From positions 124,001-188,000 of the forward strand of contig NZ_JAYXIH010000002.1 in NCBI RefSeq assembly GCF_036016755.1: a stretch of 64,000 bases of DNA, written 5' to 3'. Source of the DNA: Aurantimonas coralicida_A. GTDB taxonomy: Bacteria; Pseudomonadota; Alphaproteobacteria; Rhizobiales; Rhizobiaceae. How positions within the stretch are numbered: position 1 is the first letter of the stretch; each line of letters starts with the position of its first letter. Both the position numbers and the translations under genes were made by a program. The notes below the pieces were generated by a model. It did no database searches, was not told where the DNA came from, and saw only the letters and a list, made by a program, of their open reading frames with translations. This document shows positions 1-7,735 of the stretch, one piece after another.

Positions 1-316
1 CCGCCGGCCCATCCGGAGCCAGTCGAAGGAACGGGCGCGAATGATCGCCGGGATCGTTCGAGGGCCAAAGGGGAGTGATCCCTGGCGGGCGGTGCCGGTT
101 TCGGCCGCTTTCGGAGCGGCGGGAACCGGGCCTGGTGACGGCCGCGCCTGCCTTCCGTTCTGCGGGGAAGGCGGCATGCCGCCGGCCTGGAGGTCGTGCT
201 CCTCCCGGCGGCATCCCACAGCCCGTCCGGTCCTGGCCGAAAGGTCGGGCCGGCAGGCGAATGGTTCGGCGACGCACGGGAACCGAGAGCCCGTGCGTGT
301 CCTTGGCACCCATCGC

Positions 317-379
317 GCGGAACGCCGGAGGCGGACCGTTTATTACAATCGTTCGGAGGGTTCGCCTCCGGCGTTCCGC
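317..379. repeat. Large inverted repeat, 21-bp arms
   Basis: Arms at 317-337 and 359-379 pair over 21 positions, with a single G:T wobble at 334/362. The 21-base loop is AT-rich. No T-run follows, so it does not look like an ordinary intrinsic terminator. It may be an intergenic repeat family member or a structured RNA element; only one copy is visible in this window. Confidence 0.8.
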
Positions 380-382
380 CGC

Positions 383-405
383 TCGTCTCGTCAGAGACGA
401 GACGA
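383..405. repeat. Perfect 10-bp inverted repeat, 3-base loop
   Basis: Arms TCGTCTCGTC (383-392) and GACGAGACGA (396-405) are exact complements around the loop AGA. It starts four bases after the larger hairpin at 317-379, so the two would form neighbouring stem-loops in a transcript of either strand. Confidence 0.8.
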
Positions 406-471
406 TTATCTGCCCCGCCCTTAAGCTCCTCGCTAAGCTCGTCGCTGGCGGGGACCCCGAGGACGGAGAAC

Positions 472-496
472 AGAAGAGAAGAGAAGAGAAGAGAAG
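472..496 (+). repeat. AGAAG pentanucleotide repeat, five copies
   Basis: Five uninterrupted copies of AGAAG, followed by GGGAGG. It is not inside a recognisable gene, so copy-number change would not alter a protein that I can see. Confidence 0.85.
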
Positions 497-572
497 GGAG
501 GAACAGCCAGTCTCGGGAATGCATACGCCGGCCGTGAACGCGGTGCGGGCGATGACGCTCGCCCCCTCATCC

Positions 573-1691
573 TCACCCCTCCAGCAGCGGCGCCTGACGC
601 AGGGCGGCGAGGTCGGCCGAGCCGGTGCAGAAACAGGCGATGCGCAGCTGCTGGATGATTTGGCGAAAGTGGTCGACGACCGCCTCGGTCGAGCGCTCGG
701 CATAGGGCAGCGAGGCCGCCGCCTGGCCGGCGAGATCGGCGCCGAGCCGGATCGCCCTGGCCGCGTCGAGCCCGTTGCGCACCCCGCCCGAGCCGATGAC
801 CAGCGTGTCCGGGCAGGCGGCGCGCACATCGGCGATCGCGCGCGGCGTCGCAATGCCCCAGTCGGAAAACACCAGCGCCGTTTCGCGGGTTCCGGCGTCC
901 GCCGCCCGCTCCGCCTCGACCGCGGCCCAGCTGGTGCCGCCGGCGCCGGCGACGTCGATCGCCTGGACGCCGGCATCGACCAGCCGTCGCGCCAGCCGGC
1001 CGGACAGCCCCGCGCCGACTTCCTTGATCACGACCGGAACCGTCAGCGCCCGCGCCAGCCCCTCGATCGCGGCGAAGACGCCGCGCCAGTCGGTATCGCC
1101 GCCGGCCTGCACGGCTTCCTGCAGCGGATTGAGATGGACGATCAGCGCGTCGGCGTTGATCATCTCGACGGCGCGGCGGGCCTCGTCGGGACCGTATCCG
1201 AGCGCCAGCTGCGCCGCGCCGATATTGCCGAGGATCGGGATGCTCGGGGCCAGGGCGCGCAGCGACCGGTCGAGGCCGCCGGAGCCGCGCCCTTCGAGCG
1301 CGATGCGCTGCGAGCCGACGGCAAAGGCGATGCCGAGCGCCTCGGCCGCCTCGGCGAGATGGGCGTTGATCCGGGCCGAACGGGCCGGCCCGCCGGTCAT
1401 CGAACTGATCAGGAGCGGCGCCTTGAGCCGGCGGCCGAGGAAGGATGTCGACAGATCGACGTCGGCGAGCGCGATCTCGGGCAGCGCCACATGCTCGAAG
1501 ACGACGCGGTCGAAGCCGTTCGGCGCCCACCGCGCGGCGAGCGCGGGGGCGAGCACGATATCCAGATGATCGCTCTTGCGCGCCTCGATGTCCCCCGAAG
1601 GCGCGGCGCCCGGTTGTTCTGCCACGTCTGCCTGTGTCCTGTCAGCGGCGGTGGTCCTGATCGATGTGGTCGCCGCGTCCGATAGTGGCAT
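573..1691 (-). CDS. fni: Type 2 isopentenyl-diphosphate delta-isomerase
   Basis: FMN-dependent enzyme interconverting isopentenyl and dimethylallyl diphosphate, the two building blocks of isoprenoids, in the cytoplasm. About 372 residues. The family core begins at the RKSDHLDI segment; the SSMTGG flavin-site motif, the NIGAAQL stretch, the HLNPLQE motif and the late VAGAGGTSW glycine-rich loop are all present, giving a complete TIM-barrel of the family's usual length plus a short N-terminal extension. I chose the ATG at 1691; a GTG 21 bases upstream (1712) is the alternative and neither has a strong Shine-Dalgarno sequence. It lies 35 bases downstream of the HerA-like gene in the same direction, but no functional tie is obvious. 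Identification is firm. Confidence 0.93.
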   Translation of the reverse strand: MPLSDAATTSIRTTAADRTQADVAEQPGAAPSGDIEARKSDHLDIVLAPALAARWAPNGFDRVVFEHVALPEIALADVDLSTSFLGRRLKAPLLISSMTGGPARSARINAHLAEAAEALGIAFAVGSQRIALEGRGSGGLDRSLRALAPSIPILGNIGAAQLALGYGPDEARRAVEMINADALIVHLNPLQEAVQAGGDTDWRGVFAAIEGLARALTVPVVIKEVGAGLSGRLARRLVDAGVQAIDVAGAGGTSWAAVEAERAADAGTRETALVFSDWGIATPRAIADVRAACPDTLVIGSGGVRNGLDAARAIRLGADLAGQAAASLPYAERSTEAVVDHFRQIIQQLRIACFCTGSADLAALRQAPLLEG

Positions 1692-1726
1692 TTCGTTGCG
1701 GCCGGCGTCCACCGAGCGGCGATCCG

Positions 1727-3286
1727 TCAGCTTCTCGCCAACCGCGCCGCCCGCCGCGCCCGCGCCTCGTCGAGCGCGTCGTGCTTGACCTCAGGCAGGC
1801 AGGTGCGCCAGTCGGTGCCGGCGATGGTGACCACCCGGTTGCCGCGAAAATCGGCGTCGGCGGTGATCAGCCCGCGTTCGTCCATGAAGCTGAGAAGGAA
1901 CCGGCCACGCGACGGCGAATGGCTGCCATAGGCGCGGGCCAGCGCTTCGTCGGACGGGCACTCCACGCCGTCGCGGGCGGCTCTCGCGAGCATCATATAG
2001 ACGCCCTGCATCTCTTCCGGCAGGTCCGCGGCGCGCCCGACCACCGCCTGCCATGCCTCGTCCTCGGTCTCGACGGAAACGCCGGCCCGGGCCAGCGACA
2101 GCCGGCGCCGGAACGCCGCCATGTCGGTTTCGGCGCCGCGCAGCCGCTTCAGCCGGCAATGTGTGAGGAAATCCTGGTAGAGCACAGGCACCGGCCGGAA
2201 GGCCGCGTCGGGGTCTTCGAGCATTTCGGCGAAGATCGCGTCGACCGCCCCTGCCCGCTCCTCGGCCGAGCGCGGATCGTCGTCGACCGGCTCATGCCGC
2301 TCGGACACCGACGGCGCGGCGGCGACGCGCTCCAGGAGGTCATGGGTCGCGACCGGCGCGTTCGCCGCCTCGGGGCGCTGCGACGGGCTCGCGAAGGGCC
2401 GCTGCGGACGCTGGCGCTCGGCCGCCCGGTCCTCTTCGCTGACGGTGAAGATCAGATCCTCCATCGTCTCGCGCGGCGTTTCCGGCAACGGCATCAGGGA
2501 CGGCCGCCCGCTGCGCCCCGCCGTCTCGACGGCGCCGATCTTGATCGGCACCGGACGCCGCGACAGCGCCGGGCCGAGCGCGACGAAATTGCCGGTTTCC
2601 AGATCGCGAAACCGCTCGGCCGCCCGCCGGTCCATGCCGAGCAGGTCGGCGGCGCGCTGCATGTCGATGTCGAGAAAGGTGCGGCCCATCAGGAAGTTCG
2701 AGGCCTCGGCCGCGACGTTCTTGGCGAGCTTGGCCAGCCGCTGTGTCGCGATAACGCCGGCAAGCCCACGCTTGCGGCCACGGCACATGAGGTTGGTCAT
2801 CGCGCCGAGCGAGGCCCGGCGGGCTTCCTCGGAGTGTTCGCCCGCCATCGCCGGTGCGAACAGATGCGCCTCATCGACGGCGATCAGCATCGGATACCAA
2901 TGGGCGCGGTCGGCGTCGAACAGCCCGTTGAGGAAGGCGGCCGCGCACATCATCTGCACCTCGGCGTCGAGCCCTTCCAGATCGAGCACGACCGAGGCGC
3001 GATGCTCCCGGATGCGTCGCGCGATCCGCGTCAGTTCCGCCGGGGTGCGGTTGGCGTGGACGACGACATGGCCGTAGCGCTCGGCCAGCGAGACGAAATC
3101 GCCCTCGGGATCGATGATCGCCTGCTGCACCCAGTCGGCGCTGCGTTCCAAAAGACGGCGCAGCAGATGCGACTTGCCCGAACCGGAGTTGCCCTGGACG
3201 AGCAGACGCGTCGACAGCAGCTCCTCCAGATCGAGCTCCGCCGGTTCGCCGGTTTGGGTCGTGCCGAGATCGACGGCAATCGTCAT
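1727..3286 (-). CDS. HerA-like ATP-binding protein (DUF87 type)
   Basis: Predicted P-loop ATPase of the HerA/FtsK superfamily, 519 residues. A Walker A motif (GNSGSGKS) lies near residue 34 and a Walker B motif (LIAVDEAH) near residue 137. They are followed by an arginine-rich CRGRKRG segment and an ATQRLAKL stretch typical of HerA-type sensor regions. After the ATPase core come a proline- and charge-rich linker and a C-terminal domain ending in a winged-helix-like segment (around GRFLLSFMDERGLI). HerA proteins usually act with the NurA nuclease on DNA ends, but no nuclease gene is adjacent, so the role here is open. The ATG start lacks a clear Shine-Dalgarno sequence. The ATPase family is secure, the function is not. 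Confidence 0.8.
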   Translation of the reverse strand: MTIAVDLGTTQTGEPAELDLEELLSTRLLVQGNSGSGKSHLLRRLLERSADWVQQAIIDPEGDFVSLAERYGHVVVHANRTPAELTRIARRIREHRASVVLDLEGLDAEVQMMCAAAFLNGLFDADRAHWYPMLIAVDEAHLFAPAMAGEHSEEARRASLGAMTNLMCRGRKRGLAGVIATQRLAKLAKNVAAEASNFLMGRTFLDIDMQRAADLLGMDRRAAERFRDLETGNFVALGPALSRRPVPIKIGAVETAGRSGRPSLMPLPETPRETMEDLIFTVSEEDRAAERQRPQRPFASPSQRPEAANAPVATHDLLERVAAAPSVSERHEPVDDDPRSAEERAGAVDAIFAEMLEDPDAAFRPVPVLYQDFLTHCRLKRLRGAETDMAAFRRRLSLARAGVSVETEDEAWQAVVGRAADLPEEMQGVYMMLARAARDGVECPSDEALARAYGSHSPSRGRFLLSFMDERGLITADADFRGNRVVTIAGTDWRTCLPEVKHDALDEARARRAARLARS

Positions 3287-3425
3287 GAGGAGTCTTTTCG
3301 CCGCAAAGGGTGGTCGTCGAGGATGCCGTGCCGCTCGACTCGGGAGTGCGAACCGGCAGGACGTTCAGGATACCACGCGCCGATGCCGTGGAGTCAGCCG
3401 CGCGGCATCATGTCCACAGAATCGC

Positions 3426-3737
3426 TCAGGCGGCGGTCAGGGTCGGGATCGCGCTGACGTCGACATCGCGCTCGGCATGCCAGGCGTCGTGAGCGGCCTG
3501 CATCTGGAGCCACAACCCCGCACCATTTCCAAACAGCTTGCCTAGGCGTACCGCGACGTCTGCCGATACAGGCTTCTTTTCGCGCAGGATGTCGTAGAGT
3601 TGCTGACGAGAGATACCGAGCAAGGCAGCGATTTCGGTCTTGGTGCGGCCCGTGGCCGGCAGAACGTCCTCGCGCAGAAGCTCGCCCGGATGGGTCGGAC
3701 AGCGATTCGGGTCGCGATCTGTGGACATATCCGTCAT
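3426..3737 (-). CDS. higA: HigA-type antitoxin, XRE-family DNA-binding protein
   Basis: Antitoxin of a HigBA module, about 103 residues. It carries the family's N-terminal HPGELLREDVLP segment and a helix-turn-helix (TKTEIAALLGISRQQLYDIL) for binding the operon's own promoter and, by family analogy, neutralising HigB. The start at 3737 is favoured because a GAGG ribosome site overlaps the stop codon of higB (TGAGG); the frame stays open up to 3800, but that start would lie inside the toxin gene. A further ATG at 3728 is possible. It is 10 bases downstream of the toxin gene. In family terms HigA represses the operon, matching the inverted repeat at 4050-4066. Confidence 0.9.
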   Translation of the reverse strand: MTDMSTDRDPNRCPTHPGELLREDVLPATGRTKTEIAALLGISRQQLYDILREKKPVSADVAVRLGKLFGNGAGLWLQMQAAHDAWHAERDVDVSAIPTLTAA

Positions 3738-3747
3738 CGAGATAACC

Positions 3748-4026
3748 TCAGTGATACTGCTCAAGATCGATACGGCTGGGCTCGGCACCCTCAAACTCAA
3801 ACGTCAGACACCAAGGCCCGTTGATGTGAATGGTGTACCGGGGCGGATCGAAGCCGTGCAAAGCATGAAAATCAAAGCCCGGAATTTTGAGATCCGCGAT
3901 AGAGCGCGCCACGTCCAACGCATCGAGGCGACGAAGAATCCGCTTTTGCAAGTCGGGCCGAACTTTCGCGGATTTTCCGGTCGTCCAAAGCTGCTCCAGC
4001 GCCTTGCTTTTGAAGTCCTTTATCAT
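3748..4026 (-). CDS. higB: HigB-type toxin, RelE superfamily
   Basis: Small basic protein of 92 residues with the RelE/HigB fold signature: an early FKSKALEQLW segment, RPDLQKRILRRLDAL, the FHALHGF stretch, and the C-terminal WCLTFEFE...IDLEQYH ending typical of HigB. The family are ribosome-dependent mRNA endonucleases that stop translation. Toxin precedes antitoxin, the usual higBA order. I favour the ATG at 4026 behind GGTGAG over the GTG directly upstream at 4029. The codons are more A-rich than those of the neighbouring genes, which suggests acquisition by transfer. Activity cannot be judged from sequence alone. Confidence 0.88.
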   Translation of the reverse strand: MIKDFKSKALEQLWTTGKSAKVRPDLQKRILRRLDALDVARSIADLKIPGFDFHALHGFDPPRYTIHINGPWCLTFEFEGAEPSRIDLEQYH

Positions 4027-4049
4027 CACTCACCGCATCAGGGTGTAAC

Positions 4050-4066
4050 GTAAGCTAAACGCTTAC
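4050..4066 (-). promoter_or_regulatory. Inverted repeat in the higB promoter, candidate HigA operator
   Basis: GTAAGC (4050-4055) and GCTTAC (4061-4066) are exact complements separated by five bases, 24 bases upstream of the higB start. On the minus strand the repeat lies in the 17-bp spacer between a TTGCTG -35-like element (4071-4076) and a TACGTT -10-like element (4048-4053), which it partly overlaps. Binding of HigA there would block RNA polymerase. The repeat is seen; its use as an operator is inferred. Confidence 0.5.
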
Positions 4067-4089
4067 AAACAGCAAGCGGCGGCGGCGTT

Positions 4090-4773
4090 TTATAGCCACT
4101 CGTCGTAGTCCGACACCAGCAGATGCAGCGGGTCCTCGTCCTCCTCGATCTCGGCGAAGCGGCCGATCGGCTCGCGAAAAATGTTGTCGGTGAGATCGTC
4201 GTTGACGGTCGAAACCTCGCCGATCAAAACGTCGCCGCCTTCGCCCCAGAAGGCGTGCCAATTGCCGGGAAGCAGCGTTACGCTCTCGCCCGGCGACAGC
4301 TTGAGGATGCCGCCTGCGGGAAGCTTGCGGGTGAGGCCGTCGGTGACGACCGTGACCTCGGCGTCCTCATCAACCGACCCGTCCGGCGCGCTCTCGAAGA
4401 GTTCCAGCGCCAGCGTCGAGCCGCCGCGATTGATGATGTCCTCGGCCTTCACGATGTGGCGGTGCATCGGCGAGATCTGGTCGTGCCGGGAGATCATGAT
4501 CTTTTCGGCGTAGAGCATGCCGCGTCCGGCCTGAAGGTCGGTGCTGTCACCGTTGCGGACGGTGAACAGGAACAGGCCCAGCCTGTCGTAATCGCCCTTG
4601 GCGTAGTCGGTGACGTCCCAGCCGAGCCGGCGCTCGACGATCGCCGACAGTTCGCTGCGGCGAGTCTTCATCTCGCTGGGCGAGAGATAGGCGAAGGGCG
4701 GCATGACATAGCCGAAGGAGCGGATGAATTCGTCGCCTTGGCGAATGATCTCATTGACGCGCGAGCGTTTCAT
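4090..4773 (-). CDS. D-lyxose isomerase family protein
   Basis: Cupin-fold sugar isomerase of the D-lyxose ketol-isomerase family (Lyx_isomer), 227 residues. Likely metal ligands are visible: H104 and H106 in SPMHRH, E111, and H173 in GNWHAF, with E186 close by in the GEVSTVNDD segment. Family members interconvert D-lyxose with D-xylulose or D-mannose with D-fructose; the substrate here cannot be told. The start at 4773 has a GAGGTC ribosome site; longer upstream translation is arginine- and serine-rich and belongs to the complement of the kinase gene. It lies 28 bases after the glycerate 2-kinase gene and is probably co-transcribed with it, suggesting a small sugar or sugar-acid pathway. Confidence 0.88.
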   Translation of the reverse strand: MKRSRVNEIIRQGDEFIRSFGYVMPPFAYLSPSEMKTRRSELSAIVERRLGWDVTDYAKGDYDRLGLFLFTVRNGDSTDLQAGRGMLYAEKIMISRHDQISPMHRHIVKAEDIINRGGSTLALELFESAPDGSVDEDAEVTVVTDGLTRKLPAGGILKLSPGESVTLLPGNWHAFWGEGGDVLIGEVSTVNDDLTDNIFREPIGRFAEIEEDEDPLHLLVSDYDEWL

Positions 4774-4801
4774 GGCTGACCTCGTTTCGCTGCCGGACCG
4801 C

Positions 4802-6088
4802 TCATCCGACGAGGATGATGCGGCAATCATTGACGTTGGTGTGGGTCGGGCCCGGCACGAACAGGTCGCCCAGACCCTCGAAGAAGCTCGTGGAATCGTT
4901 TTGCGCCAGCGCCCCTTCGGCGTCGATACCTGCGGCTTTCGCCCGCGCCAGCGTATCCGGCAGCACGAAAGCACCGGCCGGATCGCTGGCCAGCCCAGTG
5001 CCGCCGTCGGTGCCGTCCGTGTCGCCGGATAGCGCTGCGACGCCGGGCTCGCCGTCAAGCGCCACGGCCAGCGCCAGAGCGTATTCCTGGTTCGGCCCGC
5101 CGCGCCCCTCGCCGCGGATCGTCACGGTCAGTTCGCCGCCGGACAGGATCGCCAGCCGCTCGCCGCGCGCCTTGGCGTCGAGGGCCAGGCGGGCATGCTC
5201 GCGCGCCACCTCCCGCGCTTCGCCCTCGACGTCCGCGCCGAGGCTGTGGACGGTGTAGCCGAGCGCGGTCGCGGCGCTTTCGGCGGCCTCAAGCGAGGCG
5301 GCCGGCGTGGCGATGGTCCGGTATTCGCTCGCCGCGAAAATCGGATCGCCGGGCTTCGGCGACTCGTTCGCCGGGTCTTCCAGCGCCGCCCTGCACGATG
5401 GCGGCAGGTCTATGCCGCGCTTTGCGATGATCGCCCGCGCCTCGGCGAGCGTCGTCGGATCGGGCACGGTCGGCCCGGACGCAATGACGCTCGGGTCGTC
5501 GCCCGGCACGTCCGAGATCGCCAGGGTGAGGAGGCGTGCGTCGCCGCAAGCCTTGGCGAGCCGGCCGCCCTTGATCTTCGACAGGTGCTTGCGCACGCAG
5601 TTTATCTCACCGATCCCGGCGCCGCTTCTCAGCAATGCCTTGGTTACGGCCTGCTTGTCGGCGAGGCTGACGCCGTCGGCCGGCAGCAGCCAGTTCGCCG
5701 AACCTCCACCCGAGATCAGCGCCAGCACGAGATCGCCCTCGCCGGCCGCCTCGGCAAGCTCGAGAACCCGCGCGGTGGCAGCGAGCCCGTGTTCGTTGGG
5801 CAGCGGATGGCCGGCCTCGACGACGGGAATCGGCCCAGCGTCCAGCGCATAGCCGTCGCGGGTGACGGCGATCCCGGTCAGGCGGGCGTCAGGGACAGCG
5901 TGGGTGCCGCGATAGTGCGCCACGGCCGCCGCCGCCATCGAAGCCGCCGCCTTGCCCGCAGCGAGGATGACGATCCGTCCGACGGGCGGCTTCGGCAAAT
6001 GTGCGGCCAGAATGGTCGAAGGGTGCGCGACCGCCACTGCCCGCTCGAAGATCGCGGTGAGATCATCCCGCATCCGTTTTTGGTTCAT
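4802..6088 (-). CDS. Glycerate 2-kinase, type II (MOFRL/DUF4147 family)
   Basis: Predicted to phosphorylate D-glycerate to 2-phosphoglycerate, feeding glycolate, tartrate or hydroxypyruvate breakdown into glycolysis. About 428 residues, matching the GckA/TtuD family. Visible family marks are the GKAAASMAAAA helix, the ISGGGSANWLLP glycine-rich loop, the CVRKHLSKIKGG segment and the late GDTDGTDGGTG motif of the MOFRL domain. TtuD homologues are often annotated as hydroxypyruvate reductase, but family members tested biochemically behave as glycerate kinases. The ATG at 6088, preceded by GGGGGC, is preferred over a TTG at 6109. It is the first gene of the pair with the lyxose isomerase and is divergent from cydA. 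Confidence 0.88.
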   Translation of the reverse strand: MNQKRMRDDLTAIFERAVAVAHPSTILAAHLPKPPVGRIVILAAGKAAASMAAAAVAHYRGTHAVPDARLTGIAVTRDGYALDAGPIPVVEAGHPLPNEHGLAATARVLELAEAAGEGDLVLALISGGGSANWLLPADGVSLADKQAVTKALLRSGAGIGEINCVRKHLSKIKGGRLAKACGDARLLTLAISDVPGDDPSVIASGPTVPDPTTLAEARAIIAKRGIDLPPSCRAALEDPANESPKPGDPIFAASEYRTIATPAASLEAAESAATALGYTVHSLGADVEGEAREVAREHARLALDAKARGERLAILSGGELTVTIRGEGRGGPNQEYALALAVALDGEPGVAALSGDTDGTDGGTGLASDPAGAFVLPDTLARAKAAGIDAEGALAQNDSTSFFEGLGDLFVPGPTHTNVNDCRIILVG

Positions 6089-6306
6089 TTCGCCCCCGCG
6101 CTCACTCAATCGCCGCCCCTATAGCAGCCGAGCCATGGGACTGAACAGCGGTGAAAGGGCTTGGCGAAACCCGACATCGCGTGGCGCAGCATTGGGAACG
6201 ACGGCAAGCGGAGGATGGCAAAATCGTCGTGAGCACCTTCTTACGCGGTGCACGCGGCCTATGTTGGGCGCACACCCGCGTCGCAGGAACAGCCGAAGGC
6301 AGCGCC

Positions 6307-7725
6307 ATGTTCGAAGGCTTCGATCCCGTCCTTCTCGCCCGAGTCCAGTTCGGCTTCACCATCGCATTCCACATCATCTTCCCGGCCTTTTCGATCGGGC
6401 TTGCCTCCTATCTGGCTGTGCTGGAAGGGTTGTGGCTGGCGACCGGCAAGCCGGTCTACATGGATACCTTCAAGTACTGGGTAAAGATCTTCGCGATCAG
6501 CTTCGGCATGGGCGTCGTGTCGGGCATCACCATGAGCTACCAGTTCGGCACCAACTGGTCGGTGTTCTCGGACAAGACGGGCCCGATCCTCGGTCCGATG
6601 ATGGGCTATGAGGTGCTGTCGGCGTTTTTCCTGGAGGCCGGCTTCCTCGGCATCATGCTGTTCGGCCAGAAGCGGGTCGGCGCAAGATTGCATTTCGCCG
6701 CCACGTTCGTCGTCGCACTCGGCACGGTGTTTTCGGCCTTCTGGATCCTGTCGGTCAATTCCTGGATGCACACGCCGACCGGCTACGGGATCAATGCCGT
6801 CGGCCAGTTCGTGCCGGAGGACTGGTGGGCGATCGTCTTCAATCCTTCCTTCCCCTACCGCCTCGTCCACATGGTGCTGGCCGCGTATCTGACGACCGCT
6901 TTCGTCGTCGGCGCGGTCGGGGCATTCCACCTCCTGCGTAGTCGTTATAACGCCAGCGCTCGGCTGATGTTCTCGATGGCGCTGTGGATGGCAACAGTCG
7001 TCGCCCCACTTCAGATCATCGCCGGCGACGAGCACGGCCTCAACACGCTGGAGCATCAGCCGGCCAAGGTCGCTGCCATGGAGGGGCATTTCGAGACCAA
7101 TGTCGACGGGCCGATGCCGCTGACCCTGTTCGGCATCCCTGACATGGAGGAAGGGAGGACAAAATATGCCGTCGATATCCCCTATCTCGGTTCGCTCATC
7201 CTCACCCGGTCGCTCGATGGCACGGTGAAGGGGCTCGACGCCTTCCCGCGCGAGGATTGGCCAGATTCAACCGTCGTATTCTGGTCGTTCCGGACCATGG
7301 TCGGCATCGGCTTCGCCATGCTCGGTATCGGGCTGTGGTCGCTGTTTCGCCGGGCTTTCGGCTCGATCTACGAAAGTCCCTGGCTGCAGCGAGCGATGAT
7401 CGCCATGGGGCCGATGGGCTTCGTCGCCGTCATCGCCGGTTGGATCACCACGGAGGTCGGTCGCCAACCCTTCACCGTCTACGGTCTTCTGCGAACGTCC
7501 GAGAGCGTCTCCCCGATCGCGGCGGAGGCGGTCGGGACCTCACTCGTCGCCTTCATCATCGTCTATTTCCTGCTGTTCGGCGCAGGCACCTTCTACATCC
7601 TGCGGCTGATGTCGAAGCCCCCGACACCCTTCGAGGAAGAGACGCTGGATCACCCGACCCGGACCGCCGGGCTGGCGTCCTCCGGGCGTCTGGAAGGCGA
7701 AGTCGCCGCAGATCCGGCCGAATAG
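6307..7725 (+). CDS. cydA: Cytochrome bd-type quinol oxidase subunit I (CioA-like)
   Basis: Membrane subunit that binds the three haems and oxidises quinol while reducing oxygen to water, without pumping protons. About 472 residues with roughly nine membrane segments. H22 in FGFTIAFHIIFP matches the family's N-terminal haem ligand, and RLVHMVLAAY carries another conserved histidine. The quinol loop is short, as in cyanide-insensitive oxidases (CioA), not the long E. coli CydA form. In the usual GRQPW signature the tryptophan is replaced by F389 (GRQPF). The start at 6307 follows GAAGGCAGCGCC; the upstream open frame is arginine-rich and not membrane-like. cydB follows after 10 bases. Confidence 0.95.
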   Translation: MFEGFDPVLLARVQFGFTIAFHIIFPAFSIGLASYLAVLEGLWLATGKPVYMDTFKYWVKIFAISFGMGVVSGITMSYQFGTNWSVFSDKTGPILGPMMGYEVLSAFFLEAGFLGIMLFGQKRVGARLHFAATFVVALGTVFSAFWILSVNSWMHTPTGYGINAVGQFVPEDWWAIVFNPSFPYRLVHMVLAAYLTTAFVVGAVGAFHLLRSRYNASARLMFSMALWMATVVAPLQIIAGDEHGLNTLEHQPAKVAAMEGHFETNVDGPMPLTLFGIPDMEEGRTKYAVDIPYLGSLILTRSLDGTVKGLDAFPREDWPDSTVVFWSFRTMVGIGFAMLGIGLWSLFRRAFGSIYESPWLQRAMIAMGPMGFVAVIAGWITTEVGRQPFTVYGLLRTSESVSPIAAEAVGTSLVAFIIVYFLLFGAGTFYILRLMSKPPTPFEEETLDHPTRTAGLASSGRLEGEVAADPAE

Positions 7726-7735
7726 GGAGACGACG

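Larger units (their letters stand above)
1..572. other. Gene-free left end, rich in hairpins
   Basis: I see no believable gene here. The open frames that cross it are antisense or out-of-frame extensions with arginine-rich, low-complexity translations, and the long plus-strand frame continues through the complement of fni. The stretch holds a short hairpin at 150-172, a perfect 14-bp palindrome at 170-183, two strong hairpins at 317-379 and 383-405, and five copies of a pentanucleotide at 472-496. It lies downstream of the 3' end of fni, so it may contain that gene's termination region and the edge of an unseen neighbour. Confidence 0.6.

Noticed and set aside
472..496. Phase-variable repeat
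   Set aside because: The AGAAG run is not within or right before a recognisable gene, so there is nothing visible for it to switch.
75..1685. 536-codon plus-strand frame
   Set aside because: It runs antisense to fni in high-GC DNA and its translation is arginine-, alanine- and glycine-rich without any domain.
1727..3286. HerA-type defence island
   Set aside because: Only the ATPase is present; no nuclease, SIR2 or other defence gene is adjacent, so a system cannot be claimed.
3738..3800. Longer start for higA at 3800
   Set aside because: Would overlap the toxin gene by 53 bases and ignores the good ribosome site at the toxin stop codon.
6089..6306. FNR/Anr box for the oxidase operon
   Set aside because: I looked for TTGAT-N4-ATCAA in the divergent region and did not see an acceptable match.
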